Shown: piece by piece, positions 1 through 12,400 of the stretch
Layout: each line of letters opens with the position of its first letter
Numbering within the stretch: the first letter of the stretch is position 1
Origin: Craterostigma plantagineum
Taxonomy: Eukaryota > Streptophyta > Magnoliopsida > Lamiales > Linderniaceae
Direction: 5' to 3'
Assembly (NCBI GenBank): GCA_027422505.1
Contig: JAPQWV010000682.1
Coordinates: forward strand, 124,001 to 188,000
DNA length: 64,000 nt
Notes under the pieces: generated by a model
Databases searched by the model: none
Told to the model about the DNA's origin: nothing
The model's input: the letters and a program-made list of their open reading frames with translations, nothing else
Program-made: the position numbers and the translations under genes

Positions 1-616
1 CGCAAACTCCACGGCTTGCCTCCTCTGTGACGGAGGGGTCGAAACTACTAACCATATATTTTTTGAGTGTCCCTTTTCTGTACAGTGTCGACATGTGCTT
101 AGACAAAAGACACGGTTTGCTTGGCCTTATCAAGATTGGCGCACAGGAATCCGATGGGCTGCACTTAAGTGGCGTGGCAAACACCTACACCACCAGGCAT
201 ACCGCCACCTTCTTTCGTCCCTCATCTACCACATTTGGGCTGAACGGAATCATCGATGGCATGACGGCACAAGGCGCACGCCAGAGGCAATTACGAAGCT
301 CATCCTTGATATGATTCACCTTTACCTGTCCGCGCTGCCCGCCAAGTACGACCTTCAATATCGAGGATTATGTCGCATGTGGCACATCGCCTGGTAGCTT
401 TACTCTCTGGGGGGCTGAATGGGTCTACACGGGGCTAAAGGCTACTGATGTTGCGGTGTCATGTCCCTTGGCTGTTTTATTTCTGTCCCTCGCTTGTTCG
501 TTTGTTTACTTTTGGAGGTTTGTAGTGTTTGGTGCGACATGAATTCTCATGCACGCGGCTGTACCATTTCGACTCTCTATCCTTTTAATTTAGTGACCTT
601 CTTTCCAAAAAAAAAA
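1..616 (+). mobile_element. 3' end of an L1-type LINE (5' part outside window)
   Basis: The C-terminus of a LINE ORF2 reads from base 2 to the stop at 395-397. It contains a zf-RVT zinc finger (Cys-x2-Cys, then NHIFFEC) and the closing WHIAW shared with the full LINE at 6769-13294, so the two belong to related families. A 3' UTR of about 210 bp ends in a ten-A run at 607-616. The sequence shared with the right arm resumes within this A-run (right-arm partner about 62037), so the LINE inserted into the left arm or its flank and hides any further homology. The 5' end and upstream target duplication are not visible. Confidence 0.85.
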
Positions 617-1661
617 TCTTATTTCAATATATCTATATATATGTACAGATAATGGGACCGACGGCCCATATATAGGCCCATCATATCTGGTCAAAGTCAA
701 ACTTTGCTTGCCAGCTCAGCTCACGCAGAAGTTCGATTGCCAGCTGTATTGTTTATATATCGTGCAGTTTACGCCACTCATCAATTTGGGTGGTGTTTGT
801 AAATTGTAGTATTTTGTGAGATATGACAATAATAGAGGGGCTCGATTGCAATCACAATATAGTATGCGAAAGTGAAAGCGTCAGGATAGCTTCTTGGTTA
901 GCTTTGACTCGAGGTAAGCTAGCGGGCACAGATCGAACGAGGAAAAAATAGTCGTGAGAAGAATTTATTTCTCTGATTGAATTTTTCAATTTGGTTGGGG
1001 GGTGGGTGGATGTTTTTAGATGTGCCGAAGGAGTTCCTATCTAATCAGTGGACTGAAATTTTTATTTTAAATTTGTGCTCCCTCTCTCGCCAAGATTTCC
1101 AAGTTCGGATCTTTCGATTGAGGAAATTATTATTTTGATTGATATAACTTATATGTAATTCCTTTACCAAATCCTTCAATTGAGGAGGAAATCAAGAATT
1201 TTGAGGATGTGGGGTGAGGATATGGCATCAGCGAAGGAAGTGTGAAGGGATAAACAAGGTAAGAAAGCTTTCTTTCTTCCATATTTCCTTCAAAGTGATT
1301 ATTTATATATATAGGAAGGGAGAACCCTTGGGCCTTGTGACGTGAGTCGACTCTTGACTGATATGTAAAGCTTCCTTTTTTTTTTTTTTTGTGTGGGAAG
1401 TACGTCATCAACAGCATCCTCATCTGTATTGTATGTCTAAGGAGGCTGCTCAATAATATTAATAATAAGGTTTGTATGAATTCTGTTTGGTAGAATTATA
1501 GATCATCTCCGCTGCTTATTACCTTATGTTGTATGATCTGCTGCTTATTACCTTATGTTGTATTATCTGCTGCTTATTACTGGTTTTCCTTTCTTTCTTT
1601 CTTTCTTTCTTTCACGAACTGTTGTGAAAGATTTAGGTTTTCGAATAATTTGCTGCTCCAT
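617..1661. other. Upstream region of F-box gene 1, no gene seen
   Basis: AT-rich DNA with no convincing coding sequence; short reading frames here are not conserved as proteins. The stretch at about 1080-1205 recurs upstream of the second F-box copy at about 3430-3580, so it is part of the tandemly duplicated F-box unit. A TTTC microsatellite lies at about 1590-1613 just before the start codon. The same sequence is mirrored at about 60995-62033. Confidence 0.7.
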
Positions 1662-2930
1662 ATGGAAACGTCCGCTAATAGTGCTGAAATGTTAGTGGAG
1701 GGCAACGATGGTGTGTTGATGGAGATATTATACCGTTTGCCCCCAAAATCGGTGCTTAGATTCAGATGTGTGTCGAAGAGATGGAACGACCTCGTGTGCG
1801 ATCGCTTCTTTCAGCTGACGTACGGCGAACTGAGAAGAAGAAGCAAAACGTATCTCCCAATAATGGCCTTCTTCCAAAAGATAACCGGAGAAATCACACC
1901 CACTTACTATGCAAGACCACCGCCCATGTCTATACTCCCTACCCACGGAAACCTCGAAATCCTCAAGTATTTGCCTCGAAGGAGAAAACTCGGATACTTG
2001 GTCAACACCTCCAATGGGATTTTGCTCTTCAGCCAAAATCGCGTGAATTGCAACAGCGGGCCCGGGGAGTTGCACCTGCTGAACCCCATAACAAAGAGGT
2101 GGATTATGGTGCCGCCAAACCCTAAAAACAATTATTACCGCCAATCTTCCGTCGCCTTGGCGTGCGAAGGCATCACTACAGAAGTGCGTGGGAAGCTCCC
2201 GGCTAATTATATAGTCGTAAGGGTTGGGATACGTTCTAACAACGCCGCGATGGCGGTCGAGACTTACTCTTCAAGCACCCGAGAATGGCGCGAGTCGACG
2301 CTGGCGTGCACCGAGAGCGATCATTTGGTCGATAACAAGTTGTTCCCACCTTTGGTGTTCAACGGCATTATTCACTGGCTATCGTCGGAATACAAGATAT
2401 TGATGTACGATCCCAACGAGAAGGACAACCATATGCAGTTCATCGACATACCATGTCCTTACAGGCAAGACGACGACATTGCTGTTTCCATGACTTACGG
2501 TCGGTCGGCGGGCGATGTGTTGTTGTACGGCGCTATTACGACGAAGAACATGGAGATATGGATGCTACCGAAGAAGGGTAAAGGAGGAGGGTACAAGCGC
2601 TCGACAACCATTAGAGATGGAGAGTGGGTGTTGCTACGTTCGGTCGGCCTTGATTTCTTGTTGACGGAGATCAAAGAGGCGATGAGCGACTCGAACGTTT
2701 TTCCTCTGGCGATGAATGTTCGCTGGAATCTGCGCTTTGAGGCGTTTATTCCTTGCGATCCCCTCGTCGTCGTTCTCTTGTTTGGTGCGGAGACAATCGT
2801 TTACTATCGCTGGGCGAGCGATTCCGTCGAGGTGGCGAGCTGTCGCGGTTTTCCTGTCAAGTATGCCAATTACGTGTCCGTGCTGTGTCCTTACATCGAG
2901 TCTCCCTTTCTCTCCTCGTACGCTCTCTAG
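1662..2930 (+). CDS. F-box protein, left-arm intact copy
   Basis: Single-exon gene of 422 aa. Proteins of this class join Skp1 in SCF ubiquitin ligases and recruit targets for degradation; the target here is unknown. An F-box lies near residues 15-60 (MEILYRLPPKSVLRFRCVSK, then RWNDLVCD). It is followed by an F-box-associated beta-propeller-like region with LLNPITKRW and later VLLYGAITTK. I chose the ATG at 1662 rather than 1533 because METS precedes the F-box directly and the 43 upstream residues are hydrophobic low-complexity sequence over a TTTC repeat. The right-arm partner at 59723-60994 is almost identical, with one extra Asp. Further copies at 3890-5542 and 32590-33883 are broken, so this belongs to a local expansion. 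Confidence 0.88.
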   Translation: METSANSAEMLVEGNDGVLMEILYRLPPKSVLRFRCVSKRWNDLVCDRFFQLTYGELRRRSKTYLPIMAFFQKITGEITPTYYARPPPMSILPTHGNLEILKYLPRRRKLGYLVNTSNGILLFSQNRVNCNSGPGELHLLNPITKRWIMVPPNPKNNYYRQSSVALACEGITTEVRGKLPANYIVVRVGIRSNNAAMAVETYSSSTREWRESTLACTESDHLVDNKLFPPLVFNGIIHWLSSEYKILMYDPNEKDNHMQFIDIPCPYRQDDDIAVSMTYGRSAGDVLLYGAITTKNMEIWMLPKKGKGGGYKRSTTIRDGEWVLLRSVGLDFLLTEIKEAMSDSNVFPLAMNVRWNLRFEAFIPCDPLVVVLLFGAETIVYYRWASDSVEVASCRGFPVKYANYVSVLCPYIESPFLSSYAL

Positions 2931-3889
2931 TGTGAGATTGTTTTTGTTTCTTTTTTATTTCTCCCCATTCGAGACTAGACTACTTCTAGGGATGGATGGA
3001 AATAACTTTCTCTTCTCAGATGATGGTATAAGCTTATGCTAGATTATTCGGTATTATATATAAATTGGTTTATTGTATGGTGGATGGATCATATGTATCT
3101 GTTTAAATTTTAGTATCACATATATTGTGTTGTAGTACCCCGTGTGAAAAATGAATGTATATGCTGATATTGTGTATTTGTGCTCCTGCCTTTGTTATAT
3201 CATCTTCTGTCCAAATTCAACAGTTGGGCTATAGCTAGTAATAGGAGTCATTTTTGCCATCCGTGCTATAGAACTTTGAATTCTAGAATTCTTGACAAGA
3301 AATATTCCTCAGTTTTGAAGTCCACAAGGTCAGATTGAATGCAATAGTTCTAATCTAACGAGAAAAAATTTCATGTAGCCAGAGAAGAGTTCTTATTTCT
3401 TTCATAGACTTGTTTCAATTTTTAAATTTGTTCGTCCTCTGTCGCCAAGATTTCCAAGTTCGTATCTTTTGATTGAGGAAATTATTATCTGCCATGTCCC
3501 ATATACTGATTGATATACTTAACCAAATCAAAATCCTATTCAAATCCCTAGACGGAGGAGGAAATCAAGAATTTTGAGGATGCGTTAGTAAAGGTACCAG
3601 AAAAGGAAGTGTCAAGGGATAAGGAAGGTAAGGAAAGTTTTTCCATATTTCGTTCAAAGTATTATTTATATATAGGTAGCAGAAATCCTTGTGACGCGAG
3701 TCCACTCTGATTGATGATGATTTCTATGTCTAAGGAGTCCACTCTGCTCAGTATATTAATATGAGTTCTGTTTGTTGAATTAGGTCATCTCTGCTCATCT
3801 CATTACATTTATGTTCTATGATATGCTGCTTATTTCTTGTTTTCCTTTCTTTCTTCTTCACCAACTGTTTGTCATCGAAGTTGCTCCAT
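2931..3889. other. Spacer between F-box copies, no gene
   Basis: AT-rich 3' flank of F-box 1 followed by the upstream part of the second F-box unit. The stretch at about 3430-3580 matches about 1080-1205, showing that the two F-box genes arose as a tandem duplication with a unit of about 2.3 kb. Confidence 0.7.
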
Positions 3890-5542
3890 ATGGAAACCAC
3901 TACTAGTGCTGAAATCTTAATGGAGGGCAGCGATGTATGATCTGTTGATGGAGATATTGTACCGTTTGCCCCCAAAACCCGTTCTCAGATGCAGATTCAC
4001 GTCGAAGAGATGGAACAACCTCGTCTACGATCCCTTCTTTCAGCTGACGTACGGCTAACTGAGAAGGAGCAACAAAACGATCAGCAGCGCTAATCCTCCG
4101 ATAATCGCCTTGTTCCAAAAATTTAATCGGACAAATCAGATTCGCTTACCATTCAAGAACACCACCCATCATGTCCATCCTCCCTACTCACGGAAACCTC
4201 GATTTCCTAAAAAACCTGCCTCGTAGGCGAAATCTAGAACACTTGGTCAACTCCTCCAATGGTATTCTGCTCTTCAGCCAATATCGCGCGAATTGCAGCA
4301 ATGGACCTGGGGAGTTGCACCTGCTGAACCCCGTGACTAAGAGGTGGATTACGGTCCCGCCGAACCCTAAAAACAGTTATTACCGCCAACTTCGGTCGCC
4401 TTGGCGTGCGAAGGCATCACCACAGAAGTGCGTGGCAAGCTCGCGGCGAATTATATAGTCGTAAGGGTCGGGATACTTTCCGACGACGGCCCCACGATGG
4501 CGGTCGAGACCTACTCCTCGAAGACCCGAGAGTGGTGCGAGTCGACGATGGCGTGCACCGAGTGCGATCACATGTTCGAGAATCGGCTCGACCAGCCCTT
4601 GGTGTTGACGGCGTCGACGTCGAGCTACAAGATTTTGATGTACGATCCCGAGGACGGGGACAACCACGTGCAGTTTGTCGGCGTGCCGTTTCCTTACAGG
4701 TTGGGTTGCAAATGAATCAATTTTTTTTTCGATTGAAGTGATTAGAAGAAATATATGGTATGAATTACGTTTCGTATGATGTATCGGTTGAACCAATGAT
4801 AATGCTTTGGTAATATTATGCATGCAACCCCTCCCCCCGAAAAAAGTTGTTCATGTATGTCGTAAAACAGTTTACTTCATTCACTAGCTAGTACTTTTGC
4901 TTGCATTATTATTTGTTTCTTTTTTAAAGACGTGCTTCTTAAAAAAAAAAGTACTCGAATTCAAATGTTCGCCAATATATTCGAATACATTATCAAATCA
5001 AATATAATACGGAGTTGATTTATTCGTTCCGTTTGCAACCTTACTTTCAGGCAAGACGACGATGATGTTGCGATTTCCACGGCTTACGGTCAATCGGCGG
5101 ACGACGTTATGCTGTACGGTTCTATTACAACGAAGAACATGGAGATATGGATGCTACCGAAGAAGGGTAAAGGAGGAGGGTACAAGCGCTCGACAACCAT
5201 TAGAGATGGAGAGTGGGTGTTGCTGCGTTCGGTGGGCCTCGATTTCTTGTTGACGGAGATCAAAGAGGCGATGAGCGACTCGAACGTGTTTCGTCTGGCG
5301 ATGAATACTCATTGGAATCTGCGTTTGAGGCGTTTATTCCTTGCGATCCCCTCGTTGTCGTTCTCTTGTTTTAAGGACGATAGTTTACTATCGAATGGTG
5401 AGCGGTTCCGTCGAGGTGGCGAGGTGCACGGTTTCCCTGTCAAGTATAAGAATTACATGTCCGTGTTGTGTCCGTATCGAGTCTCCCTTTCTCTCTCCGT
5501 ACAATTTGTAAGAAGAGATATTATCCGAGGAACTTTTCTTTG
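3890..5542 (+). pseudogene. Second F-box copy, decayed
   Basis: Close relative of the F-box gene at 1662, starting with the same Met-Glu-Thr context at 3890. The F-box region is broken by indels around 3930-4000, a further shift lies near 4395, and the C-terminal part shifts frame near 5330-5400. Recognisable blocks include HLLNPVTKRW, VETYSSKTREW and MEIWMLPKKGKGGGYKRS. A 351 bp segment with GT and AG ends sits at 4700-5050, where the other F-box copies are continuous. The same defects occur in the mirrored copy at 57107-58749, so decay preceded the inverted duplication. Confidence 0.85.
4700..5050 (+). other. Intron-like insertion with imperfect inverted ends in F-box pseudogene
   Basis: The three other F-box genes (1662, 32590, 59723) read ...CCTTACAGGCAAGACGAC without a break. 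Here the codons are separated by 351 bp starting GTTGGG and ending TTTCAG, a perfect GT-AG junction at a CAG|G site. Near its ends are imperfect inverted sequences: GGTTGCAAA at the left, and TTTGCAACC at about 5030-5040. A CCTTAC direct repeat flanks it. It may be a gained intron derived from a small TIR element, or a true intron that the other copies lost. It is mirrored at 57602-57952. Confidence 0.6.
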
Positions 5543-5600
5543 ATGAATCTTATTGATTTACAGTTAATATGCTTGTTGAACCTTAGTAATACCTGTTAAA

Positions 5601-5782
5601 GAGGCGTTGGTCTAGTGGTCAAGGAGAAGACTTTATGAATTTATGGGTTAGGTGGTCGAATCTTTCCTCCCACGAATTCTTGAGTAGTCCCCATGGGGTA
5701 TTATTCAATGACTAACGTGTTAGGTAAATTTGGGCGTGTGTACCTAGTCCCTAGGGGGACCCCACCGTGGGTTGCGATTAGA
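5601..5782 (+). mobile_element. tRNA-derived SINE, left-arm copy
   Basis: The first 70 bases resemble a degenerate tRNA gene: an A-box-like TGGTCTAGTGGT at about 5608 and a B-box-like GGTCGAATC at about 5653, the internal RNA polymerase III promoter layout. A non-tRNA body follows, with GGGCGTGTGTACCTAGTCCC, as in plant SINE families. It contains no ORF. The exact 3' end and target duplication were not resolved. It is mirrored at 56871-57050. Confidence 0.6.
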
Positions 5783-6768
5783 AATAAACAATTTTGAGCC
5801 TATTATTTATGAAATTGATTAGTTGAGTCGAATATCAATATGGGGTCTTTACACACAAATATTCCATGTGAAAAAACTTGTAATTTAGTACCCTGTCAGC
5901 ATTTTTTATATGTAGATACTTAAAAGAATAAATTTTTTTAGATAGGTAACCGATCCGCCGCAGGTACGCCATACAACACATTTGGGCACCCTATATCAAC
6001 GTATTGTGGTACATAGTACGTTTAGAAAATGGTACCCCGTATTAGCACATTTAGGTACGCCTTATTTACACATTAGGTGCGCCGAGGTACCCTATATTAA
6101 CGTGTTATGATATGCAATACACACAGGAAGGTACGACATGACTGAAGAGACTGGTAAAAATTACATCGAGTACATATCCTTAAAAATTTCTGACATAGGC
6201 ACTGATACGTAAGTTTTATCCAAATAGGCATTATCTGCATACCCGTATAAATAATGAAAAATGTGACACCTTTATGTTGGATTTATTATATTTTGAAAAA
6301 CAAAATGGTGGCAGCGAAGGAGCCAATCATGACTCATGAGGTTCTGTGTCAAACAAAACGGTTCTTTATTTCTATAACAAATATAAATGATATCAAATAC
6401 GTCACTATAATCATGGGCCATAGATTTCCCAACTCGCCACGGTTGGATGTAATCCCAAATTCCAAATTGATAAATTAGCCATTCCTGTCATTTAGCTAGG
6501 ACGTAGCTGGTAGATAGATATAATATACACACTGTCTTCGTAAATATTAAAAAAATTAAAAAAATTCAACTACTATAGAATATGCTGTTTTATTTTATTT
6601 ATCAATTGAAGAATCTGCATGGCGCCCACGTACTAGACCAGCAATGGCTAGCTTGTCTCCTTTGCTGCCACATGCAACCACCCCAATGAAATTAAAAATT
6701 GCATCTCAGTTATACGACGAATATATTAATTCGCTCCCACATGTAAATTCAATTCTTGGGACAGAACA
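5783..6768. other. Non-coding region upstream of DUF241 with degenerate GGTAC repeats
   Basis: No gene recognised. About 5950-6130 holds a run of irregularly spaced related words (GGTACGCC, GGTACCCC, ACATTTGGG/ACATTTAGG). The region ends at the LINE target site 6751-6768. In the right arm (about 55895-56870) it joins the DUF241 promoter directly, so in the ancestor it was 5' flanking DNA of DUF241. Confidence 0.6.
6751..6768 (+). repeat. LINE target site duplication, 5' copy
   Basis: AATTCTTGGGACAGAACA occurs here and at 13295-13312. The right arm carries it once (about 55890), as the unoccupied site. The first two As merge with the LINE A-tail, so the duplication is 16-18 bp. Confidence 0.95.
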
Positions 6769-7298
6769 ATAAATAACACAAAAACGGGTGCTGGTCTCTC
6801 TCTAAAATTCTCTGCCTTCTCTCTACAGAAAATTCAAATAAAATAAAAAAGAATAAAATAAATAAAAAAAGGAGTCAAGAAACCCGTTGGAATAGAGAAA
6901 GAGGACAAGAGCGACTCACACGTAGCCCTCCGAGCTTCCACCCACCGCCGTCTCCGGCCATCCTGGCCGGCCGGTGGGTGCGAGCATCACAGCTGACGCC
7001 GGGAGCACCTTTGAATGAGCGATTGCACCCCAATTTCTCGCTTCGTTCGCCGATTTTCTGGTTGCCGGGTGCGAACTGGCCTTGTTGCCTCCTGTGCACC
7101 ATCAACACCGAGACCCTCTATTCAACCGTCGTTACTGTTCAAATTGGCTCGAATTCAACCCTGTATCTTCGCACGCCCTAGCATCTGCTCTTCGCACCAC
7201 TCTCAGCCTCTCTTTTTCGGTCACCCAGGCGTAGATCTGGCCGGCCGAGCCGTGTCGACCTACACCACCATCCTCAGCTGCCAAAGAACTGATTTACG

Positions 7299-9440
7299 AT
7301 GGACGATTCTTCGACTGTCCCTTCATCCCATTCAAAACGGGATTTGAATGGCATCCTTGAAGTGATTTGTGAGAAATACCCTGAGTTTGGGAACCGTTTC
7401 GGAGCCGAGATATTCGAGGACCTGATGCGGCGCGTGTATGGGGCTGATGATAAGGAAGGAAGACAGCAGGGCCTGATTGGTAATGAGTTAATGATGGGTA
7501 ACTCTAAGAAGGTGGTCTCCCCTCATGTCCCGTTAACCTCTGAAATGACGGGTACGATGGGATGTATGAACAAGACGGAAAATCCTCTCGAGACCTATGG
7601 CAGTTTTTCGACATTATTGCTCTCTCAGATGGGATGCGTTCCTGCAGCTGGATCTCACATGAGCTCCTCATCAATACCTGCTGGGGACGGTTTTTCGGCA
7701 GTGGTTGCTCCGAATGTGACGGCGGCTCCTTTATCGGAGTTTGCGTTCATGGAGGCCGGGAAAGCTGTCTCGAACGTATCTTCTGTGAGCTAAATGAGAG
7801 GACTGTCCAATCCTACTCTTGAACAGCAAATGGAAGTCCCTACCACTGCTGTTAGATTGAATGGGGCTGAATCTTTGCGTCGTGTGAATGGTGGCGGCGC
7901 TGCTATTGCTGTTAAAAAGCCGATCAAAAGTATCCTAAAACGACCTTATAGACCAGGCACGCCACCGCCGCCGAAAGGCCTCGTTACCAAATCTGTGACG
8001 ACGCTTAAGAATGCTAATCACGGGGCTGTTTTGACAAAATTGAGGATGGGAGCAGACCTAAGTGATAAGGCGTGCACCGAACATACCTTGACTGTTTCTA
8101 CGGCTGAAGTGAAGACGATGGAACGCAACCCTGCTGATGGTATAGCCACGAACAACGTATCGCCTAACTCTCATACAATGGCCACCAGCCCGGAGTCCCT
8201 CTTACAGTCGAAAGGGCAACAAAGACAGATTATTGGACCAACACTGAGTGGACTGAACCTGGACAGCCACGTACCCACACGAACTGAGAGTATGGGTCAT
8301 GCTGTACCATCTTTCGCTAAGGTGCTAACCCACGGAACGCGACATGCAGCTCTACGCCCCATAGGAAATAGAATACAGCTGAAATACACGGCTCCGACTT
8401 GCGTTGATGGAATCATCGAAGTTCAGCCATCGGCGGAGATAGCCGAGTTGGGTCGTGCAAGATGGGCTCATACTTTGGCGGGTTACTTTCTGGGGAAAAA
8501 ACCGTACTTCCCCCACGTCGAACGCTACTTTAGGAATTTATGGCCGCAACTTGTCGAAGTCAGAGCCACGCCCAATGGTTTCTTCAAATTCCGTTTCAAG
8601 GACGAAAACTCAATGATGGAAGCTTTAGAAGGAGGCCCGTGGATGCTTAATGGACAGCCTCTCTTCCTCGAAGAATGGCGTATGGGCATGACTCTTGCGT
8701 GCAAACAACACACGGAGGTTCCCACCTGGGTGAGATTTTATCATCTTCCGTCTGAATACTGGACAGAGGAAGGACTTGGAGTCGTTGCAAGTGCTATAGG
8801 CAAACCACTATTCCCAGACACTCTTACCTTATCGATGGAAAGGATTGCCTATGCTAGGGTATGTGTCATGAAGAACTTGAATGAGCCTTATGTTGAGTCT
8901 TTTAATTTGAGGGTACCAGCTTCAAAGAACAAGGAGGCAAACGTAATTAATATACCGATCGAGTATGAATGGCGACCACCTCGGTGTACCCTATGCTCAA
9001 TAGTTGGTCACTCTACTTCGTCATGCCCCAAAGCCTCAAATAAAGCGCCTAACATGTCGAGACAATTGAACAAGACCTACCCAAAGAAACAAGCTGCCCC
9101 TACGCCTAAGCCCACTCATCCACAAACTCAATGGCGTCGGATCGAAAAAAGGAAAATGGTTAGGGACGATGTGCAAGTGACGCATAGCACAATGGAAAAG
9201 GGTGAATGCTCACACACCACGCCTCCGATTAGCGAACAGACTCCTCTCCTCAGCACGTTGGATGGCCCCACACCCACACCTAATTTGGACCAGACCCTAA
9301 CACGAGAAGAAAACATTAATTTGGCCCATGTTGAAGACGTGAGCAGTGACACTAATCCCTTTAATGCACTCGCAGGTATCGTTGACGAAGGCGAACCTAA
9401 CCGGGGTCCTACAGCAACCCCTTCTCCACCCCTTTTATGA
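7299..9440 (+). pseudogene. LINE ORF1 (DUF4283, zinc knuckle), one in-frame stop
   Basis: RNA-binding ORF1 protein of a plant LINE. The frame opens at 7299 and is interrupted by a single TAA at 7791-7793, immediately followed by ATG at 7794, from which 548 residues read through. The DUF4283 domain lies at about 8450-8900 (ARWAHTLAGYFLG, GGPWMLNGQPLFLEEW). It is followed by a CCHC-type knuckle, CTLCSIVGHSTSSCPK, at about 8990-9035. The C-terminus is rich in Pro and Thr. The TGA of ORF1 overlaps the ATG of ORF2 at 9437. A product starting at 7794 could still hold all recognised domains. Confidence 0.85.
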
Positions 9441-12400
9441 TTCCGTTAGGCGTATGGAATGTTCGGGGTCTCAACAGAAGAGACCATGCGAGGGCTGTGG
9501 CCGATCTTATTTCAAAACATGGATTACTACTTATAGGTCTTCTCGAAACTAGGGTGGCTGAATCGAATGCCTCCCTTATCTCTGAGTCTATTCGTTCTCA
9601 ATGGAAGTGGTTTTTTGATTACAACTCTGAACCCGGTAGACGTATATGGATTGGTTGGGATCCAAGATACGTTCGTGTCAATATCATTGGAACTAGTTCT
9701 CAAACTATTCATTGTCAAGTCTCCTCACTTGCAGGATTTGAGGAGTTTTATGTGACTTTCGCTTATGGTCTTAACACTAGGGATGAAAGGAAGGAATTAT
9801 GGGATAATCTTATTGTCACATCGGCGGATAGATTAGAAGTTCCTTGGCTTGTCTTGGGTGATTTTAATGCGGTTCTCCACCACAACGAAGTTCGCGGTGG
9901 TTCGCCTGAACCATCTGATTTCCACGACCTCCAAAGTTGTCTTGTTTTAGCGGACCTGATTTCTCTTCCATTTACGGGCTCTTGGTTCACATGGTATAAC
10001 CAGAGGTGTGGGGACGCTGGGATTTGGCGCAGATTAGACAGAATGCTGGCTAACCCACACTGGTTCAACACATACGGCGATACTAAATACAAATGTGAAC
10101 TCCCTGCTACTTCAGATCATAGCCCCCTCATCCTTGAGTCGGCTTCTGATACGCAACCACGAGGTACGTATTTCCGTTTCGACAATTTCCTTGCATCTGA
10201 TGCGCGGTTTTTTCCCCTTGTGCAGAAAATATGGAACACCAACATCACGGGCTTCCCCATGTTTTCTGTGGTTTCCCGCTTAAAGATGCTGAAACCATAT
10301 ATAAAGGATTTGAGGCGAGCTAAAGGAAACCTACAAAGGAATGTGGCTGAAGCTAAAGAACTCCTATCGACATGTCAGGCCCTATCGACCAGCTATCCCC
10401 AAGACACGGCCTTACACCGCTTGGAACGTATATGTCGTAATCTATATTCTAAAGCAGTTCACATGGAGCAATCAGATTTACAACAACGGGCAAAGCTACA
10501 CTGGCTCAAAGATGGGGACCAATGTACATCCTACTTCTTCAAGAAAGTGCAAACAAGACGCGTCACTAACCGCATCTTCAGATTGGAGGGCGAAAATGGC
10601 ACCATTTTTGAGGGCGAAACTCAAGTCAAGGGGGAACTGATACGATACTATTCTGAACTCCTTGGTCAGTCTTCACCATGCGCCACTTCTTACACCCTTG
10701 GCCAATTTCTCCCGCGGAAACTTTCGGACGGCGATGCTGCTTTTATGACTAGACCTATTGAAGATGTTGAGGTAAAGGAAGCGTTATTCTGTATTGATGA
10801 TAATAAAGCACCTGGACCGGATGGTTATTCAGCAGCTTTCTTCAAATCTGCGTGGCCTATTATCGGGGTGGACCTCACTATGGCGATTAAGGATTTCTTT
10901 GCTTCTGGGCGTCTCCTCCGGGAACTAAACACTACGATCATATCTCTTATTCCTAAGATTGACCAACCTCTGAGAGCTTCTGACTTCAGGCCCATCTCCT
11001 GCTGCAATGTACTGGGTGATTTCGAAAATTCTGGCGAACCGTATCAAAGACAGCTTGGCAGACCTCGTCCACTATACCCAAACGGCCTTTATTCCTGGGC
11101 GATCGATTAGCGATAACATCCTTTTGGCTCAGGAACTCTGTCATGGCTACAACAACAAGAGTCTTCCACCTCGTGCCACCTTCAAAGTTGATATCGCCAA
11201 GGCGTACGATAAGGTTGAGTGGGATTTCATCATTGCTACCCTACAAGCAATGAATTTTCACCCTCGCTATATCGATTGGATCAGGAGCTGCATCACTACA
11301 CCGTGGTACTCCATTAATATCAACGGTAGAGCTGAGGGATATTTTGAAGGCCGACGTGGCATCAAACAAGGGGATCCCATCTCTCCTTATTTATTCACTT
11401 TGGTAATGGAAGTCCTCTATGGCATCCTTTACCAAAAAATAAGTACAGACGGAAGCTTCAAGTTCCACTGGCGTTGTGAAACGACGGGCCTCTTCATGAT
11501 CTCTTTCGCGGATGACGTACTTCTATTCAGCCATGCAAATGCCCAGTCGATCGCAATCTTAATGGATGGCCTCCGCGATTTTGCTGCCTTTTCAGGACTT
11601 GCTGTGAATTCCCTGAAGAGTGAATTTTTCATCTCTAAGAGGGCCGCTGACCTCGCTAACACTATAGGTTGTATTACGGGTTTCTCTATGGGTTCTTTAC
11701 CTGTCCGCTACTTGGGAGTCCCCCTCCTCACATCTCGTCTTACCATTAACGACTGCACACCTCTTATTGCCAGAGTTGAGAAAAGAATAGGATCTTGGCT
11801 GAATAGAACACTTTCATATGCTGGGAGGACACAACTGATAAAATCCGTCCTTACTTCCCTTTATGTTTATTGGGCTGGGGTCCTACCACTTCCTAAAGGA
11901 ATTATTCATGAGATTGAAGCACGGCTACGAAAATTCCTTTGGAGTGGTACGGCTGCTAAGGTGGCTTGGTCTGACATTTGCCTCCCGCGCAAAGAAGGCG
12001 GCCTAGGGATTCGCTCACTCTCCAGCGATAATCAGGCCCTCCTTATGAAGCATCTATGGAACCTCTCGAAGCGTCAATCCTCTTCTGTTTGGGTTGACTG
12101 GATTACTCGCACTCGCCTTCACAACAAGTCACTCTGGACCATTGCGCCTTCCGCACGTGCTTCTTGGAGCTGGAAAAAACTGATGAAGATGCGCCCCCGT
12201 TTCCTCCAGCTCGTCCGGTTTAGGATTGGTGACGGCTCTACATTATTGCTTTGGCAGGATCCTTGGATGAATGGCAGGCCACTTATTGATTCGTACGCGC
12301 ATGGCCCATCCGTCATGGGACTGCCTATGGATAGCAAACTCTCTATCGTCATCAACAATGACGGATGGCATTGGCCTGGCCAGAATACGGCTGAATTCCC

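Noticed and set aside
1728..2144. 138 aa reverse-strand frame within the F-box gene
   Set aside because: It is the antisense shadow of a clearly coding F-box sequence and has no family resemblance of its own.
5601..5670. Functional tRNA gene
   Set aside because: A- and B-box words are present but no cloverleaf or CCA-side pairing could be drawn; a SINE head fits better.
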